Shown piece after piece: positions 19,577 to 30,939 of a stretch of 64,000 nt of DNA. Source of the DNA: Mya arenaria (lineage: Eukaryota; Mollusca; Bivalvia; Myida; Myidae); NCBI RefSeq assembly GCF_026914265.1, contig NC_069133.1, forward strand, positions 11,167,937 to 11,231,936, read 5' to 3'. The first letter of the stretch is position 1; each line of letters opens with the position of its first letter. Made by a program: the position numbers and the translations under genes. The notes under the pieces are model-generated. The model had not been told where the DNA came from and searched no databases. It saw only the letters and a program-made list of their open reading frames with translations.

Positions 19577-20250
19577 ATGTTGGATGCATTAATTAAATTT
19601 GAATGCCCTGCCACTTGTATTGTGGCAGGAACAAGTGGAAGTGGAAAGTCAACCTTTCTATTTGAGTTGTTTAAAAATGCAAACTCTATGTTTACCATGA
19701 TTCCGAAAAAGATTATATATATTGTTATTCTACCTATCAATCCTTATTTGATGATATGAAAGAACATGTGGAAAATATTGAATTTTTTGAAGGTTTACCA
19801 ACTAAAGACGATATGGACATGTGGACTATGGAAACTGACTTCAAAATATTAGTGATTGATGATTTAGCACAAAAAGCTTCACAAAGTGTAGATATTGTCA
19901 ACTTATTCACCATTTATAGTCATCACCATAATTTTTCAGTCTTTTTCGTAGTGCAAAATTTATTTACAGGAGGAAAATATTTTCGAACTATTAGTCTAAA
20001 CAGTCATTATTTTGTGTTGTTTAACAATCAGAGAGATAAATTACAAATTCAAGCATTAGCCAAACAAATGTTTCCCGGTGAAACGCATTATTTTATGGAT
20101 GCCTATAGAAAAGCCACAAACAAGAAATATAGTTACCTTCTGGTGGATGTAAGTCCACATTCTAACCCGTTATATAAACTTCGTACAGACATCTTTCCAC
20201 ATCAAACCCCCATTGTATTTCTACCTGAAAAGGAGAAAAATGGAAGATAA
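19577..20250 (+). pseudogene. Polinton packaging ATPase region, broken
   Basis: FtsK/HerA (A32-like) genome-packaging ATPase. A Walker A motif (AGTSGSGKST) lies early and a Walker B (KILVIDDL) in the middle, followed by a VVQNLF segment typical of this family and a C-terminal region near PHSNPLYKLRTDIF. The region length fits the family. It is broken, with about one or two breaks, and its end overlaps the next small gene. Confidence 0.78.
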
Positions 20251-20554
20251 ACTACAGAAGGAGATACATTTTTTAAAATTTATGATCAACACCAATGAAA
20301 AACAACAAAAAATGTTGATAAAAAATTTAACAAAATCTCAATTGGCTGCACTTATAGAGGTGATTTACAATGCTATCAGGGGAAATCTTGTCATTCCAGA
20401 AAAGGATAAAAAGAACTTGAAACGATATAGACATGTCATACGTAAAGTAATATCCAAAAGACTCTCTCAAAAAAGGAGGAAAGCCATTCTGTTAAAATAT
20501 TTCAAACAGTTTTTAGCGTTAATTAAACCCAGTGAATCATGGCTCAAGAATTAG
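20240..20554 (+). CDS. Small basic Polinton protein, helical
   Basis: A 104-residue frame from ATG 20240 (MEDKLQKEIHFLKFM), overlapping the ATPase end. It is predicted mostly helical and strongly basic. The stretch LTKSQLAALIEVIYNAIRGN followed by a KDKKNLKRYRHVIR segment is one I recall from other animal Polintons, always near the ATPase, but no function has been assigned that I can cite. It overlaps the next frame by 16 bp. Confidence 0.55.
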   Translation: MEDKLQKEIHFLKFMINTNEKQQKMLIKNLTKSQLAALIEVIYNAIRGNLVIPEKDKKNLKRYRHVIRKVISKRLSQKRRKAILLKYFKQFLALIKPSESWLKN

Positions 20555-20808
20555 TGTTAATTCCTAAATCAAAGTATGAATACTTACTCTCTAAATGTGA
20601 TGGAAGTTTACAAAACAGTCAACTTTCTAAAAACAATAACATGGTTTTACAACAAAATGGTAAGAATTCACAGAAAAGGTTGACTCAAAATGGCGGGAAG
20701 TTACAGAAAAAATCAATTCAAAATGACGGAAATTTACAGAAAAGACTAGTCGTGAAACGTTTAAACAAGTTTTTTGAAAAACCTAAAAAAAATAAGAAAA
20801 AAAAATGA
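20539..20808 (+). CDS. Small repetitive basic Polinton protein
   Basis: An 89-residue frame from ATG 20539. It opens with VLIPKSKYEYLLSK, then carries three imperfect copies of a short Q-N-G-x-x-Q-K-x unit (about 36-72) and ends in a lysine-rich tail with many AAA codons. It may be a DNA-binding or structural accessory protein. No domain was recognised. The repeats are at both DNA and protein level. Confidence 0.5.
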   Translation: MAQELVLIPKSKYEYLLSKCDGSLQNSQLSKNNNMVLQQNGKNSQKRLTQNGGKLQKKSIQNDGNLQKRLVVKRLNKFFEKPKKNKKKK

Positions 20809-21043
20809 GAATCTCAAAGAAATAAAGTCAAAACAAAACAAAAGGGGAAACACAAAGATAATTAACAAATTGAAATGGATTCCCTATAGTATTTGAAATT
20901 CAAATGTTTAAAATTCAAATGTTTGGCGAACTTTTTTCCCGCCAAATTCACATTTTGGTGGAATATTTTCCCACCAAAACATTTGACAAACTAGTTCATT
21001 TACTATTAAGTTTCCGAGTTAGTAACATTCTTTAAGTTTTTAC

Positions 21044-22701
21044 AGAAGGAAGAAATTGATACTTTTGAACCTGAAAAAATACCAGAGGATGGATCTAAGG
21101 GGTATATTCTAGAAGTAGATCTAGAATATCCAAAACATTTACATGACAGTCATAACGACTACCCATTAGCTCCGGAACGTAAATTCACACCCAATGAAAA
21201 ATTATCTCCTTATGCTCAACATGTGTTGAAACATTTACACAACAGTGAGGAACTTCCACCCAGAGCAAAGGTGGAAAAATTACTCACCACTTTAGAAAAC
21301 AAACAGAATTATGTACTTCACTATCGCAACCTGCAACTGTATCTCCAACTCGGTCTTAAATTGAAAAAAAATACATAAAGTATTAGAGTTCCAACAAGAG
21401 GCTTTCATGAAACCCTACGTTGAGTTCAACACCAAAATGCGACAACAAGCCAAGACTGCTTTCGAGAAGAACTTCTTCAAACTCATGAACAACTCGGTCT
21501 TCGGTAAGGTTGTTGTTTTGTTTTGTTTTTGTTTTTTTAATTGTTTTTTGGGGTTCGTGTTAATTATTGCATTGTTATCATTTTTGTATGATCTGCCCGT
21601 ATGTAATTTATACAATAAATTTATTGTCACTTCCATACCACTAATACTTATCTACAAAAACAACTGTTCAATAATTGTCAGGCGTAGTTTCACTTTTTGG
21701 TATTTCATTCATCTTCAATCAGACGCTTACAAGTGCTCATGTACAATTAGGAACCTAAAGTAAAACTGACCAAAACTAACTACCGGCAAGTAAAAAGTGT
21801 ATTTTTCGGTCCCATTTTCATATCCCTCATCCAAAACACAGGTATCTAAGATAACGACGGATACCATCATAAAAACATATATTGAGCAGTTCAGAGTAAA
21901 GATTAACATGATGAAAAGTTACTTACCAAAAATTTTGTTTACTTTCAGGAAAAACCATGGAAAATCTTCGGAAGCATCGGTCCGTAGAACTTGTTCATAC
22001 AGAAAAACGACTACAGAAGGTGTCATCCAAACCCACTTATAAGATGCACCGGATTTTTTCTGAAGACCTTGTTGGTGTTGAATTAAGTCGCAAAAAAATT
22101 AAATTAAATAAACCAAATTTTTGTTGGAATGAGTATCCTTGATTTGTCAAAATATACCATGTACGATTTTTATTATAATCATTTGAAAAATGTGTATGGT
22201 AGCAACGTTGAGCTAGAATTAACGGACACAGATTCATTTTTAGTATCATGTACAACACCGGACATTTTCCAAGATATGTTGGCCTATTCACATTTGTTTG
22301 ACACTTCAGATTTCCCTAAAGATCATTTTTTATATAGTGACTTCAACAAAAAAGTAATGGGAAAAATGAAAAGTGAAACAAATGAGAAATGTATTAGTGA
22401 ATATTGCGGTTTGCGATCGAAAATGTATGCATTTAAGTGTGATGATATAGACGAGAAAAGAGCAAAAGGGATATCAAAAGCGGTTGTTAAAAAATCATTG
22501 ACTCTTAATGATTATAAACATGTATTATTTAATAATTCTCAAATGCACTCAACAATGCATTCATTAAGAAGTCATAACCATAAAATTTATCTGGAAACAA
22601 TCAGCAAAGTAGGATTATCTAGTTTTGATGACAAAAGATTTTTATTAGAAGATGGAATTAAATCATATGCTTATGGACATTATAAGATACAAGAGATATA
22701 A
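21044..22701 (+). pseudogene. Polinton protein-primed DNA polymerase B, C-terminal part only, broken
   Basis: Only the C-terminal palm and thumb part of a family B protein-primed polymerase is recognisable: an FFKLMNNSVFG motif, then a YTMYDFYYNHLKN segment and the catalytic LTDTDSFL motif, then KMKSETN and YCGLRSKMYAF segments. The family protein is usually over 1,000 residues, so most of it is not present. About 0.4 kb of unrelated AT-rich DNA with intron-like edges lies within it. Broken, with a few breaks; fossil. The region upstream (20809-21043) shows only AT-rich DNA and a short CCCGCCAAA / CCCACCAAA repeat. Confidence 0.8.
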
Positions 22702-23919
22702 TTTCTATGTTTTATACCAAATTACATCTAATTTCATGTAATTTCATGTGATGTTATCTACTGCTCTACTGTTGAAATGTAACCTAAAATAGATAAAAAA
22801 AATAAATAAAAATGTATGATCTTTGTTAAACAAATTGTTTGAATTCAATTATAATCAACTTTATTTGTATTTGCATTGTATTGTATTTATAAGAAAATAA
22901 ATATTAAAATCTTGTCTGATATTTTATTTATTGATACAACATACCGGAATGGTATAAAATAGCTCGTCAGACATGTCCTCAACTTATAAATCTCAATTTG
23001 GTCTTGTTAAATTTTAAAATATTGTATTAATGGAATGAAATAGTTATACACAAAAATAAATAATAAAAAACATTCACGTTTTCATTAAAATAAGATCGAA
23101 CACATCTTAACATTTCTGTAGGGTTGATTTAATGAAATGTAAACGATACATCATACCTTTAAGGTATGAGGTTATTTGATAAAGAAATTGTGTGAATCCT
23201 TTACCGATTTAATAAAAATAGTGAAACTCAAAAGAAGCTAAGAGAGGACAAAACTGTTATATCTTCAAAACCTACTTTTGGTGGTCAAAATAAAAGATTA
23301 TTTAGTAAGTTGTTTGAAAAACTTTCATGTCATTGTAAGGTTCAACGGAGGTGTCCATAATGATAAACAGAGTCCAGTGAATAGAGCGCTGGCATTTGAC
23401 AATGGTTTAATAAGTGATTTATTGTGATAGCTCACCACAGTGGAAGAGCTTTAGTCACCCTGAATGATAAACTAGATATATGATAACGACAATCTCGTCT
23501 TTTGAGTCATCAGCAGCTCATTTAACTGTCTTCACTTTTAAGTTATTACAATGGGTACGTCGGAGAGTAATTGGGTGGCTATTAGATATGGTGTTGTTGT
23601 ACAAATTGACACTAAACGGTCAGGTTTTAGTCATTCAATTTCTTGAAATCACTTTCGATCACGCGATGGCTGGGCTCTGATGAACTTTTGTTTGTCAATG
23701 ACCTGTGATCTTACATATAAAAGAATCCGTTTGATCACATATAAAGATGGTGGAGGTTATGATAAGTCCATCGTCTGATGAGGGAAAACAATACCATTAA
23801 ATAGATCCTAGGTCGATGACCCTATGTTAGAAACATTGGATGAGTTGTCCTTTGACATACAATACACTGATGTGGTTAGTGTGACAATGCTATTGTTTAT
23901 ATCCCTTTTATTGAAATGA
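22702..23919. other. AT-rich right part of the Polinton, no clear gene
   Basis: No domain recognised. A short open piece starts with ATG at 23551 (MGTSESNWVAIRYG) and runs about 30 codons; too little remains to name it. The rest is AT-rich, and it adjoins the inner terminal-repeat copy. Confidence 0.5.
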
Positions 23920-24128
23920 ATACTGTTAATCAATGGAGACCCATTTAAACAATGACCCTTTGTCTTGGATTTCAAACAATGGTTAAATATGGCCGCTAAC
24001 GCGGGAAACCGCCAAAGATGGCCGCGAGAGTCAATTTCAAACTTGTGCATGCGCAAACAATGGAACCACCGACAGAACCACCGCACCACCAAACAAAATG
24101 GCCGCGAGAGTCCCCTTTTTACCCTACT
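23920..24128 (-). repeat. Internal, diverged Polinton terminal repeat
   Basis: Matches the outer terminal repeat in the right-end orientation: AATCAATGGAGACCCA, then ACAATGACCCTTTGTC, the GGCCGC blocks and the ACAGAACCACCGCACCACC stretch, ending in CCTACT. It is clearly more diverged from the outer repeats than those are from each other. It is most simply the former right end of the element, now internal. The bases after it (AATGAA) only partly match AATAAT. Confidence 0.7.
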
Positions 24129-24610
24129 AATGAAATTAGCTTAATCCTGTTATAAGGGACTTAGAAGTTTCTAGAAATTTAGGTCAGGCTTTGAAGTGAA
24201 TGTCGACGGTATTAAGGTGTTTGGTTCCAAAAGCCTCAACCAATGAAGGGTAGTATGTCAATGAGGATGAATGGTTTGATTTGCATTCAGTGTATTTACA
24301 AGCTGAAGAATTCACATTGATGTACATGAATTATAATATAATCATACTCACTAGTCACAAAATGCAAATAAACATTAGCTCAGCACTCAAGGCCGCGAGT
24401 ACAGAGTTTGAAATTATGCATATTCAACCCTTTATCAATTAAACATTTGCGCAACACACTGTAATTGTCTTTAAAAACGTTATTGAATCCAAAAAGTAGC
24501 TACAAATTGTACACAAATTATACAACCAATATTTGAAAAAATGAAATATTGTTAGGATGCACAATATATAATTATCAAGAATAGCAATATAAATAGTAAA
24601 ACCTTTTAAT
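24129..24610. other. Spacer between inner terminal repeat and right arm
   Basis: About 480 bp of AT-rich DNA with no Polinton match found and no gene. It could be host DNA, DNA from another element, or filler made when the arm was copied. A short GGCCGCGAG piece occurs near 24391. Confidence 0.5.
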
Positions 24611-24653
24611 TCATTGCTCTCATTGTCTCTCACAAACACATAACGTTCCATTA

Positions 24654-25748
24654 TTATTGTTCTTGAACTTGATCTGCATCAATCCAGCTATCAAATGATT
24701 TTGGAAATCCTTCCCATCGAACAAAATACTCTAATTTCCCTTTGACTTTTCTCTTTTTTTAAACTTTATCAACATACCAAAGACTGTCTGCATCTTTATC
24801 AACAGGAATTATTTCATTTTGATTCACATAACCTGATATTGGTTCTTTATTCAAGTCTATGATCTTATACAATGGAAAACCTTGTTTGAAAATCTTGCTC
24901 TTTATTTTAAAAACTTCTGTAGTATATTGTTGTTGATAAGCTCTTCTAAAGGGATGTTTCGTGTAACTTAATCTAACCAAATCACCAATTTTATATTTAA
25001 AGCGAGGAGGCGTTTTGGGGAATTTTTTAGGTTTTAGATACATTTTACTCCAAAGTTGTGACTCGTTTTTCTTTGTAACATCACTTGGTGCTAATCCATC
25101 CAAACTCTGATGAGGGGAATTATTATTTACAATATCTTGAAGGTGATCTATATATCTATAATTTCGCTGATATCTTAACATTCTAAATATCATACCACGA
25201 AGGGTACGAATGACTCGCTCTGCATAGTTTGCTTTAGCGGTGCTTTGTGTATTAAACAAGTAAACTCTCTTCTTTTGCATAAACGCTTTTAATTCACGAT
25301 TGATAAATTCAGAACCTCGGTCCGTTCTTAACTTTTTAAACTTATGAACACTAAGAATATCCTTGATTGCTAACAATACCGTGTTAGATTTTTTATTAAC
25401 TAAGGGTCGAACGGATAGAAAACGTGAAAATATATCTATAACAATGAGTAGGTATTTAACTCCATCATTGTATTTAGCAATGTTATCAACTGCCATTAAA
25501 TCCATATCACCCTGATCGTTCATACCCGCCACTTCAACACGTGGTCTTTTATATGTATGTCTCGCCTGACGTTGAATGGCATACGAGTCTTGATTGTTGA
25601 GCCATTTCTGTATGAAATAAGTAGTAAATACTCTTGGATAGTTTTGGTTTAATATCCTGTGTAACTTTTTTGCACCCAAAACGCTGCCTGCGTTTTTAGA
25701 ATCGAAATAATATTGTGATAGGATATGTTCCTTCTGCGTTTTATCCAT
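24654..25748 (-). pseudogene. Second integrase copy in the right arm, broken
   Basis: Near-identical to the integrase at 15661-16761, with the same DDE core and the start of the chromodomain visible, and only a handful of amino-acid differences. It is broken, with about one or two breaks. Its presence shows that the arm duplication took in a full gene. Confidence 0.8.
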
Positions 25749-26124
25749 GATTAAACATGATCATCGTTGTTAGTAGTTTATATTATGGGACACATGGGTT
25801 GTTAATTAAACTAAAGCAAGGAAATGAAAACATGTATAGATATAAATACATTTATTTGAAACTAAACATCTATAAAATAAGTCAGCATATGATCATACAA
25901 GCATATACATACAATGACATACATGTACATAAAGTGAATTAAATATTTATTTGAAACATGCAAAAAGGAAATTCGTGAAGTAATAAATATAACAAATCAT
26001 TTTACGCCACACAATGCCAGAGTTCTTAATTTCTCATGAATTCTTTTTTTGAAGAAAAATGCAGTAAAACACATACAACATTGCATAATATGTCCATTTT
26101 GTTGTGTTGTAAATATTCTTTTGC
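25749..26124. other. AT-rich spacer in the right arm
   Basis: Mirror copy of 15285-15660, with the same TTTCAAATAAAT-type direct repeats. No gene. Confidence 0.6.
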
Positions 26125-26635
26125 TCAACGTGATGGACGAAACAGTCGATCTTCAATGCGATTGATTGTCAACACCATTCTTTTCATTTTTTTCACACCA
26201 CCGCTCGGTTTTCATTATCTGCAGATAGTCATTGCTCTCTAGCAAATGTTTGTGTAAATCAATCATTTCAGAGGAAATGTTTGAAATGCGCATAATTTCT
26301 TCCCAACTTTGTAGTATATTTTTTTCATTAACTGCGTTTAGCATGTCACTAAAGTAACGTTCTATTTTATACTCATCATCATCAGGGTCTGTATCCATGA
26401 TACAATCGTGATCTTTTTGAGATGGGAGATCCATCTGGCAACCATAGCAAAGTTGTCTAGTCACCATACCCATAACCTCACACAGTGCCTTCGCATATAC
26501 AAAGTCAAAGTATGAATTCATTAGCGCGACACTTGTAGAAACTGGAGTATAAATCTCTGTAGTGTCCATAACATTCGTTTTGGAGTCACAATGTTCATTT
26601 TCATAAATATCTTGAGATAGTTCACTGCAATCCAT
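26125..26635 (-). pseudogene. Second copy of the Cys/His-motif protein, broken
   Basis: Copy of the frame at 14775-15284 with the C-x2-C and H-x-C motif intact and few substitutions. Broken, with about one break. The candidate TATAAAAG is also present in this arm, near 26711-26718 on the minus strand. Confidence 0.65.
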
Positions 26636-26759
26636 GTTAAGTTTTTCTGCTGCGATATGATCACACCAAATGTCGATGAAACACTGAATGTTTGTGCTGT
26701 GTTGTATGTCTTTTATAGTTACATATGGTAACGGAAAAATTCAAATTTGTATTTTCAGA

Positions 26760-27158
26760 TCATCCGGGGATATCGCCATATTGAAAACCCGCCAGAGGTT
26801 CGGTCCACGTCCATGGTGCTCGGGATGAGTCATTGGAGGACGAAGATCGGGTGTCCTTATGCTGCCATGAAATGTCGTTTTCATGATGTCCAATTATGTT
26901 CAAAAATAAACAGCTTGGAGAATGTGTTTTATGTTCTAACAACGACTCGTCTCCTTTCTGCCACTGATGTAATCGCAAACCGCAAGAAAAACACTCTACT
27001 GTGTCATTTCTGCCAGTATAATAAAATCCTGCTGAAGATAATTGGAACTTGTTTGGTTCTATTTGAGGTGGCCACATGTCGAACGTTTTAAGTCTGTCTT
27101 GAAAGAATAGCATGCTTGGAGAACTATATTCAAACTCTAATAGTTTTGAAGTTGTCAT
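26760..27158 (-). CDS. BIR-domain protein, second copy
   Basis: A 132-residue frame that is a near-perfect copy of the BIR gene at 14252-14650; about one residue differs (Thr to Asn near 94, outside the zinc site). The CCHC zinc ligands and the TFDMWP lead-in are intact. Both copies stay open while the neighbouring Cys/His and integrase copies in this arm do not. That could reflect chance over a short time or retained function. The start overlaps the preceding small gene in ATGA. Confidence 0.82.
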   Translation of the reverse strand: MTTSKLLEFEYSSPSMLFFQDRLKTFDMWPPQIEPNKFQLSSAGFYYTGRNDTVECFSCGLRLHQWQKGDESLLEHKTHSPSCLFLNIIGHHENDISWQHKDTRSSSSNDSSRAPWTWTEPLAGFQYGDIPG

Positions 27159-27433
27159 TTCGACTGTCCGTGTAAGAATGAAGCCAATAACGGAACACTT
27201 TCCTTCATATCACAGAGAGTTTCAAAAATATCAAATGGTAATTGAAAACTTTGGTGACCCTTTTTAAATATTATTTTAATGCGTCGCTGTCTCTCTTTCA
27301 CAACTATGACAAATTTGTCACCAAGTGTGCATGTAATTTCCCTTCTTATTGGTGACCAAGAGACATTTTCAAAACCAAAACCTCTCAAATATGTCTGCAA
27401 CTCGTTAGAAAAACGTATCTGAGCTTGAGCCAT
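27155..27433 (-). CDS. Possible PC4-like small protein, second copy
   Basis: A 92-residue copy of the frame at 13977-14255 with about one substitution (Gln to Pro near 80). The frame, start and ATGA overlap with the BIR gene are preserved. Function is uncertain, as for the first copy. Confidence 0.5.
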   Translation of the reverse strand: MAQAQIRFSNELQTYLRGFGFENVSWSPIRREITCTLGDKFVIVVKERQRRIKIIFKKGHQSFQLPFDIFETLCDMKESVPLLASFLHGQSK

Positions 27434-27554
27434 TTTTTGTATTTTTTAAACACTTTAGACAACTGTTAAAGCACAGACTTACAATATCCAATTTGTTCGG
27501 TTTGTTATATACCACTATTGACAATCCAAAAAAAAAAAATGTCTTGGACGTTGA

Positions 27555-27848
27555 TTATTCCCGTACTATGGGCTCGTCTTTAAGTCCTGTATATGCGGTT
27601 AAAAAGGGAATGAATTTACATCTATCCGGATATTCTTCAATCTCTTGATGGCTATTGTACTGATCAACTATGGTTTGAAAATTGTTAGTTTGTCTTAAAA
27701 GAGTTACCATTTTCTGATGACTCTCCTTAACCCACAAATATATACAACGAGCTTCACTATCGTTCCAGGGTAACATATTACCATTCTCATCCCAAAAGGA
27801 ATCAAACATTCTCCTGTTTGAGTCATATGGTGTCAAATTATAACTCAT
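27555..27848 (-). CDS. Small Polinton protein of unknown function, second copy
   Basis: A 97-residue copy of the frame at 13563-13856 with about one substitution (Val to Ala near 33). The frame is intact. It is the outermost gene of the right arm, next to the terminal repeat. Confidence 0.55.
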   Translation of the reverse strand: MSYNLTPYDSNRRMFDSFWDENGNMLPWNDSEARCIYLWVKESHQKMVTLLRQTNNFQTIVDQYNSHQEIEEYPDRCKFIPFLTAYTGLKDEPIVRE

Positions 27849-28250
27849 ATTAGCCGGTAAAACAATGGCTGCCAACTTCAATCGCAAAAAGATTAATACT
27901 GATAATCAATGGAGACCCAGTTAAACAATGACCCTTTGTCTTGGATTTTAAACAATGGTTAAACATAACCGCTAAAAGCGGGAAATCGCCAAATATGACC
28001 GCTAACGCGCGAAATCGATACCATTGTCTTCCCTCTCAATGTTGGTTGAGTTAAACTTTGAAAATTGTCCGCCAAAACATATACGTGCGCATGCGTAAAC
28101 AATGGAACCACCGACAGAACCACCGCACCACCAAACAAAATGGCCGCGAAAGTCAATTTCAAACTTGCGCATGCGTAAACAATGGAACCACCGACAGAAC
28201 CACCGCACCACCAAACAAAATGGCCGCGAAATACCAATTATTATACTACT

Positions 28251-28256
28251 AATAAT
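28251..28256. repeat. Polinton target-site duplication, right
   Basis: AATAAT directly after the right terminus, matching 13155-13160. In AT-rich DNA a chance 6-bp match is possible but unlikely at exactly both outer ends. Confidence 0.7.
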
Positions 28257-28779
28257 GATATTTCAACTTGACTACGCTGTAATACATTTTAAAAGAAAGC
28301 AAAAAATAAAGTTGATAAGACTCCAAATAACAACACAATTACTGCTCCATTTGATATGCAGTCTATAAAATACCATAGAAATCCTTAATGAGTCAGATTT
28401 AATTATTTACCTTTTCACTTTATGAATGTTATTCACTATTTTTGACTGTTTTACAAAAATTACAATGTATTGAACTGTTGACCGGCCTCGGGACAACAAT
28501 TCTGAAGTCATCCCCTCAACCTCGGGACTACAGTTTCGACACAAATGTCCATGCAACAGCTGTTTACTGTAATAAAAGTCACCACAATATCAACTTAAAA
28601 GAGCAAAATAGAAGCCGAACAGTCAGAAAGCTTTGGCGAAAAAATAAAAATTAAAGAAGCAAATTATTATTTTAGTAAATTTAAGCTTTTGAGAAAGGTG
28701 ATAATTATGCTTATCCTTTAATTTTGAAATATATTAAAGGCGTCTGTAAATACGCTTTTAGAATTTTGAATATGTTTAC
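28257..28779. other. Non-coding right flank of the Polinton
   Basis: No gene. It resumes the host sequence interrupted at 13160 and then matches the left part of copy 1. Confidence 0.55.
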
Positions 28780-29110
28780 CTTTACACCGTCAGACTTAGT
28801 GAGAGCGGTCAACCTCTATGAACATGTGTAGCTCAATTGGGCGTAGTTTTTCGGGCATCGGAGTGACTCAATCGGTTCTTATAGGGTTTCTACGTAACGT
28901 AATCGGGAAAAGTCATATGGGCTTAGGCGTAACTCATTCGGACTAGTCGTATTGGCAAAAACGTTAATTAATTTGGCGAAGTCTTACGGGCTTTGTAACT
29001 CAAGTTTGCATAGTCTTACGGGTATATTCTTTCGGTCATTGTCGTAGTTCAATCATAAGGCATAGTCTTACTGACATCGGACATACATTATTCGGGTAAT
29101 CGTGGGTCTT
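28780..29110. repeat. Decayed kin of the 69-bp minisatellite
   Basis: Phrases such as GGGCATCGGAGTGACTCAATC, trimmed here to GCATCGGAGTGACTCAATC, and several TAGTCTTACGGG strings recall the 69-bp unit, in a region placed as in copy 1. Units are heavily diverged, and the period is no longer regular. Confidence 0.6.
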
Positions 29111-30069
29111 CGTGTTTATATCGACTTTTATTTTACAAGGACGCAATAGGAATGGACATTAGTTACTTAACTTTATATGGATTAATGTATTTGATGCGAT
29201 ATTGTTTTTGAGATGTTGTAAGGAAACTTGAGTAAATTAAACACATATCTCTGTTGGTCGTTTTCCCAGCATGGGATCAGTGTTCGCAATCAAGTGTCAG
29301 CATTAAAACACAAATATACGATTAATATTGGCATTTTATCACGATAGTTAGGGGGAATTCAGGGTTGACATCGACCCTGGCAGTCAGAGCTCGACCTAAC
29401 ATAAATCAATGAGATTATATATCCACGTATATAAACGCTCACAATAAATCTCCGATGCCAGTTCAACCTTGAAATAATGTGTTATGGAAATATTGTTTTG
29501 TAAAGGAAAGAAAAAAAATAAACAATAATTTTTTAGCGAATATATTTTTTTTTTATAAATATACTCACCGTAAGAGCTCGGTTACATAACTGTTTTTGTT
29601 GTGTTTCCCTTTTTTGTTTAAATTGAATAAACTTCAAATATGAATAGTGATGTTTTATTTTTAAGTGCAAGAGCGAACCAGGTATTGTTTGACAGACAGA
29701 AGAGCTTCCCTAAAATGCCACGAAAGGTCATTCAATAGTAATGAAACCACTTTTGTGTCATTCTGCACTTAGGCTTCGTGACAATGGTAAACTTTCCAGT
29801 GCCCGCCTATACGAGGCAGAGTTTTATATGCAGCGTTGATGAAAACTCCCAAATAAATGGCTAAAGAGAGCCACATAGTCTTTTGGTTACATATATGTAT
29901 TTAAGCATTAAAGTATTGAAAAAAGCAATCAATTTATATTGTATTTTCAACCATCTACACTACAAGTGCACCGCAACATGATGGAAAATAAACATAAAAC
30001 TATGGTTCAGAAATATTACAAGTTCTGGACATACCGATAATGTAATCAACTGGATATGCCCGTTCGTTG
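29111..30069. other. AT-rich non-coding DNA
   Basis: No gene, array or RNA gene recognised. Confidence 0.5.
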
Positions 30070-30330
30070 GAACATCATTTTCACAATTTAAACTCATTTA
30101 AGCATGTGTATCACCGGGCTCTGTTTGGGCCCTCTACTCTTTCTTATATACGTTAATGAAAAAGCTTATGCACTACAAAGCACAACTAGACTTTTTGAGG
30201 ATGATAGTCCTTATTGCAAAAACTTACGTTTAACAAAACACAGACTCAATCGCATGTTGCGTTTTCCCCCATTTGTTTTACTTTACTCTTATTATCATTT
30301 TAAAAGGGAAAGTAAGAAAACATAATCAGC
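30070..30330 (+). mobile_element. LINE reverse-transcriptase fragment
   Basis: The plus frame from about 30104 reads ITGLCLGPLLFLIYVN, then RLFEDDSPY, matching the RT catalytic region of non-LTR elements (the usual GPLLFLIYVNDI and FADD). The alanine of FADD is Glu here, and a second region is lost. It is a short dead fragment with no ends visible. Confidence 0.75.
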
Positions 30331-30439
30331 GTTAACGTCCATTTTCGACTCATTGGCTCTATAACGGAGGACGCTTATGTTTTCAGTTCAGACTAAATAA
30401 ATGATAACGGTAATGACAATATCTGCATTGAAGAGCACT

Positions 30440-30600
30440 TGCCTTCTAACTTTTGAAGACGAATACCTGAAAAAAATATAGGGTTGAATATAGCATCCTT
30501 TCAACTAAGCTTTCAGTCCTTTAATTTTATGAAGATTTTACTAGTTCGTGTTATCTTTAAAACCGTATTTGGCAAATCATTTAGCTAATATATGTTGCTT
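30440..30600 (+). repeat. Dispersed repeat, plus copy
   Basis: Shares GTTGAATATAGC, TTTCAGTCCTTT-ATTTTATGAA and GTTATCTTTAAAACC with the reverse complement of 38660-38870. It is an interspersed family of unknown type; the minus copy has more sequence on its 5' side that looks weakly coding-like but was not identified. Confidence 0.6.
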
Positions 30601-30939
30601 TTATTTTTAATAATGTTTTCCTTATTTGTTCCCAGTTTTAGTACAATGATGCTTTTTATTATGAAACTCTATGATCACACAGTTTTAAACCTTGTATTTT
30701 ATAAGGCAGACTGTGTGTGATGTTATTAGTTTCAAACAATAACTGCATCGTATCTTTGAAAAGTTTTTGCATTAGGTGCTCTGAATTTTATTCCTCCGTC
30801 TGCAGATAGAGTTGGGATCTCTAATCATAGAAGTATTTGGAGTTTACCTATACGTTTATTATTATTTGTTTTATTGATAAGTTTCCTCAAGTAAATGCAA
30901 ACTTTGATAATATTTACCTTTTGCGTTTTATCTTATAAA

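Larger units (their letters stand above)
13161..28250 (+). mobile_element. Polinton (Maverick), 15.09 kb, young but broken
   Basis: A self-synthesising DNA transposon with virus-like genes. Recognised parts in order are: terminal repeat, three small genes including a BIR gene, a Cys/His protein, integrase with chromodomain, minor capsid protein, basic structural protein, major capsid protein, adenain-like protease, packaging ATPase, two small proteins and the C-terminal part of protein-primed DNA polymerase B. Then come an internal terminal-repeat copy and an inverted second copy of the left arm. The termini are 5'-AG and CT-3', with AATAAT on both sides. The size is in the usual 15-20 kb range. 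The arms are about 99 percent alike by eye, so the arm duplication is recent. The element is broken, with roughly five to eight breaks overall, mostly in protease, ATPase, polymerase and the second arm; it is treated as a fossil. Confidence 0.85.
24611..28250 (-). repeat. Right inverted arm of the Polinton
   Basis: Reverse complement of 13161-16803, colinear within a few bases over 3.6 kb. The sum of matching coordinates stays between 41409 and 41415 throughout. Only scattered substitutions and a few small length changes were seen. It ends in ATACTACT followed by AATAAT. Confidence 0.85.

Noticed and set aside
13161-28250. Two independent Polinton insertions side by side
   Set aside because: Possible, but the shared AATAAT at the outermost ends, the total size within the family's range and the near-identity of the arms fit one composite insertion better. 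Kept only as the alternative.
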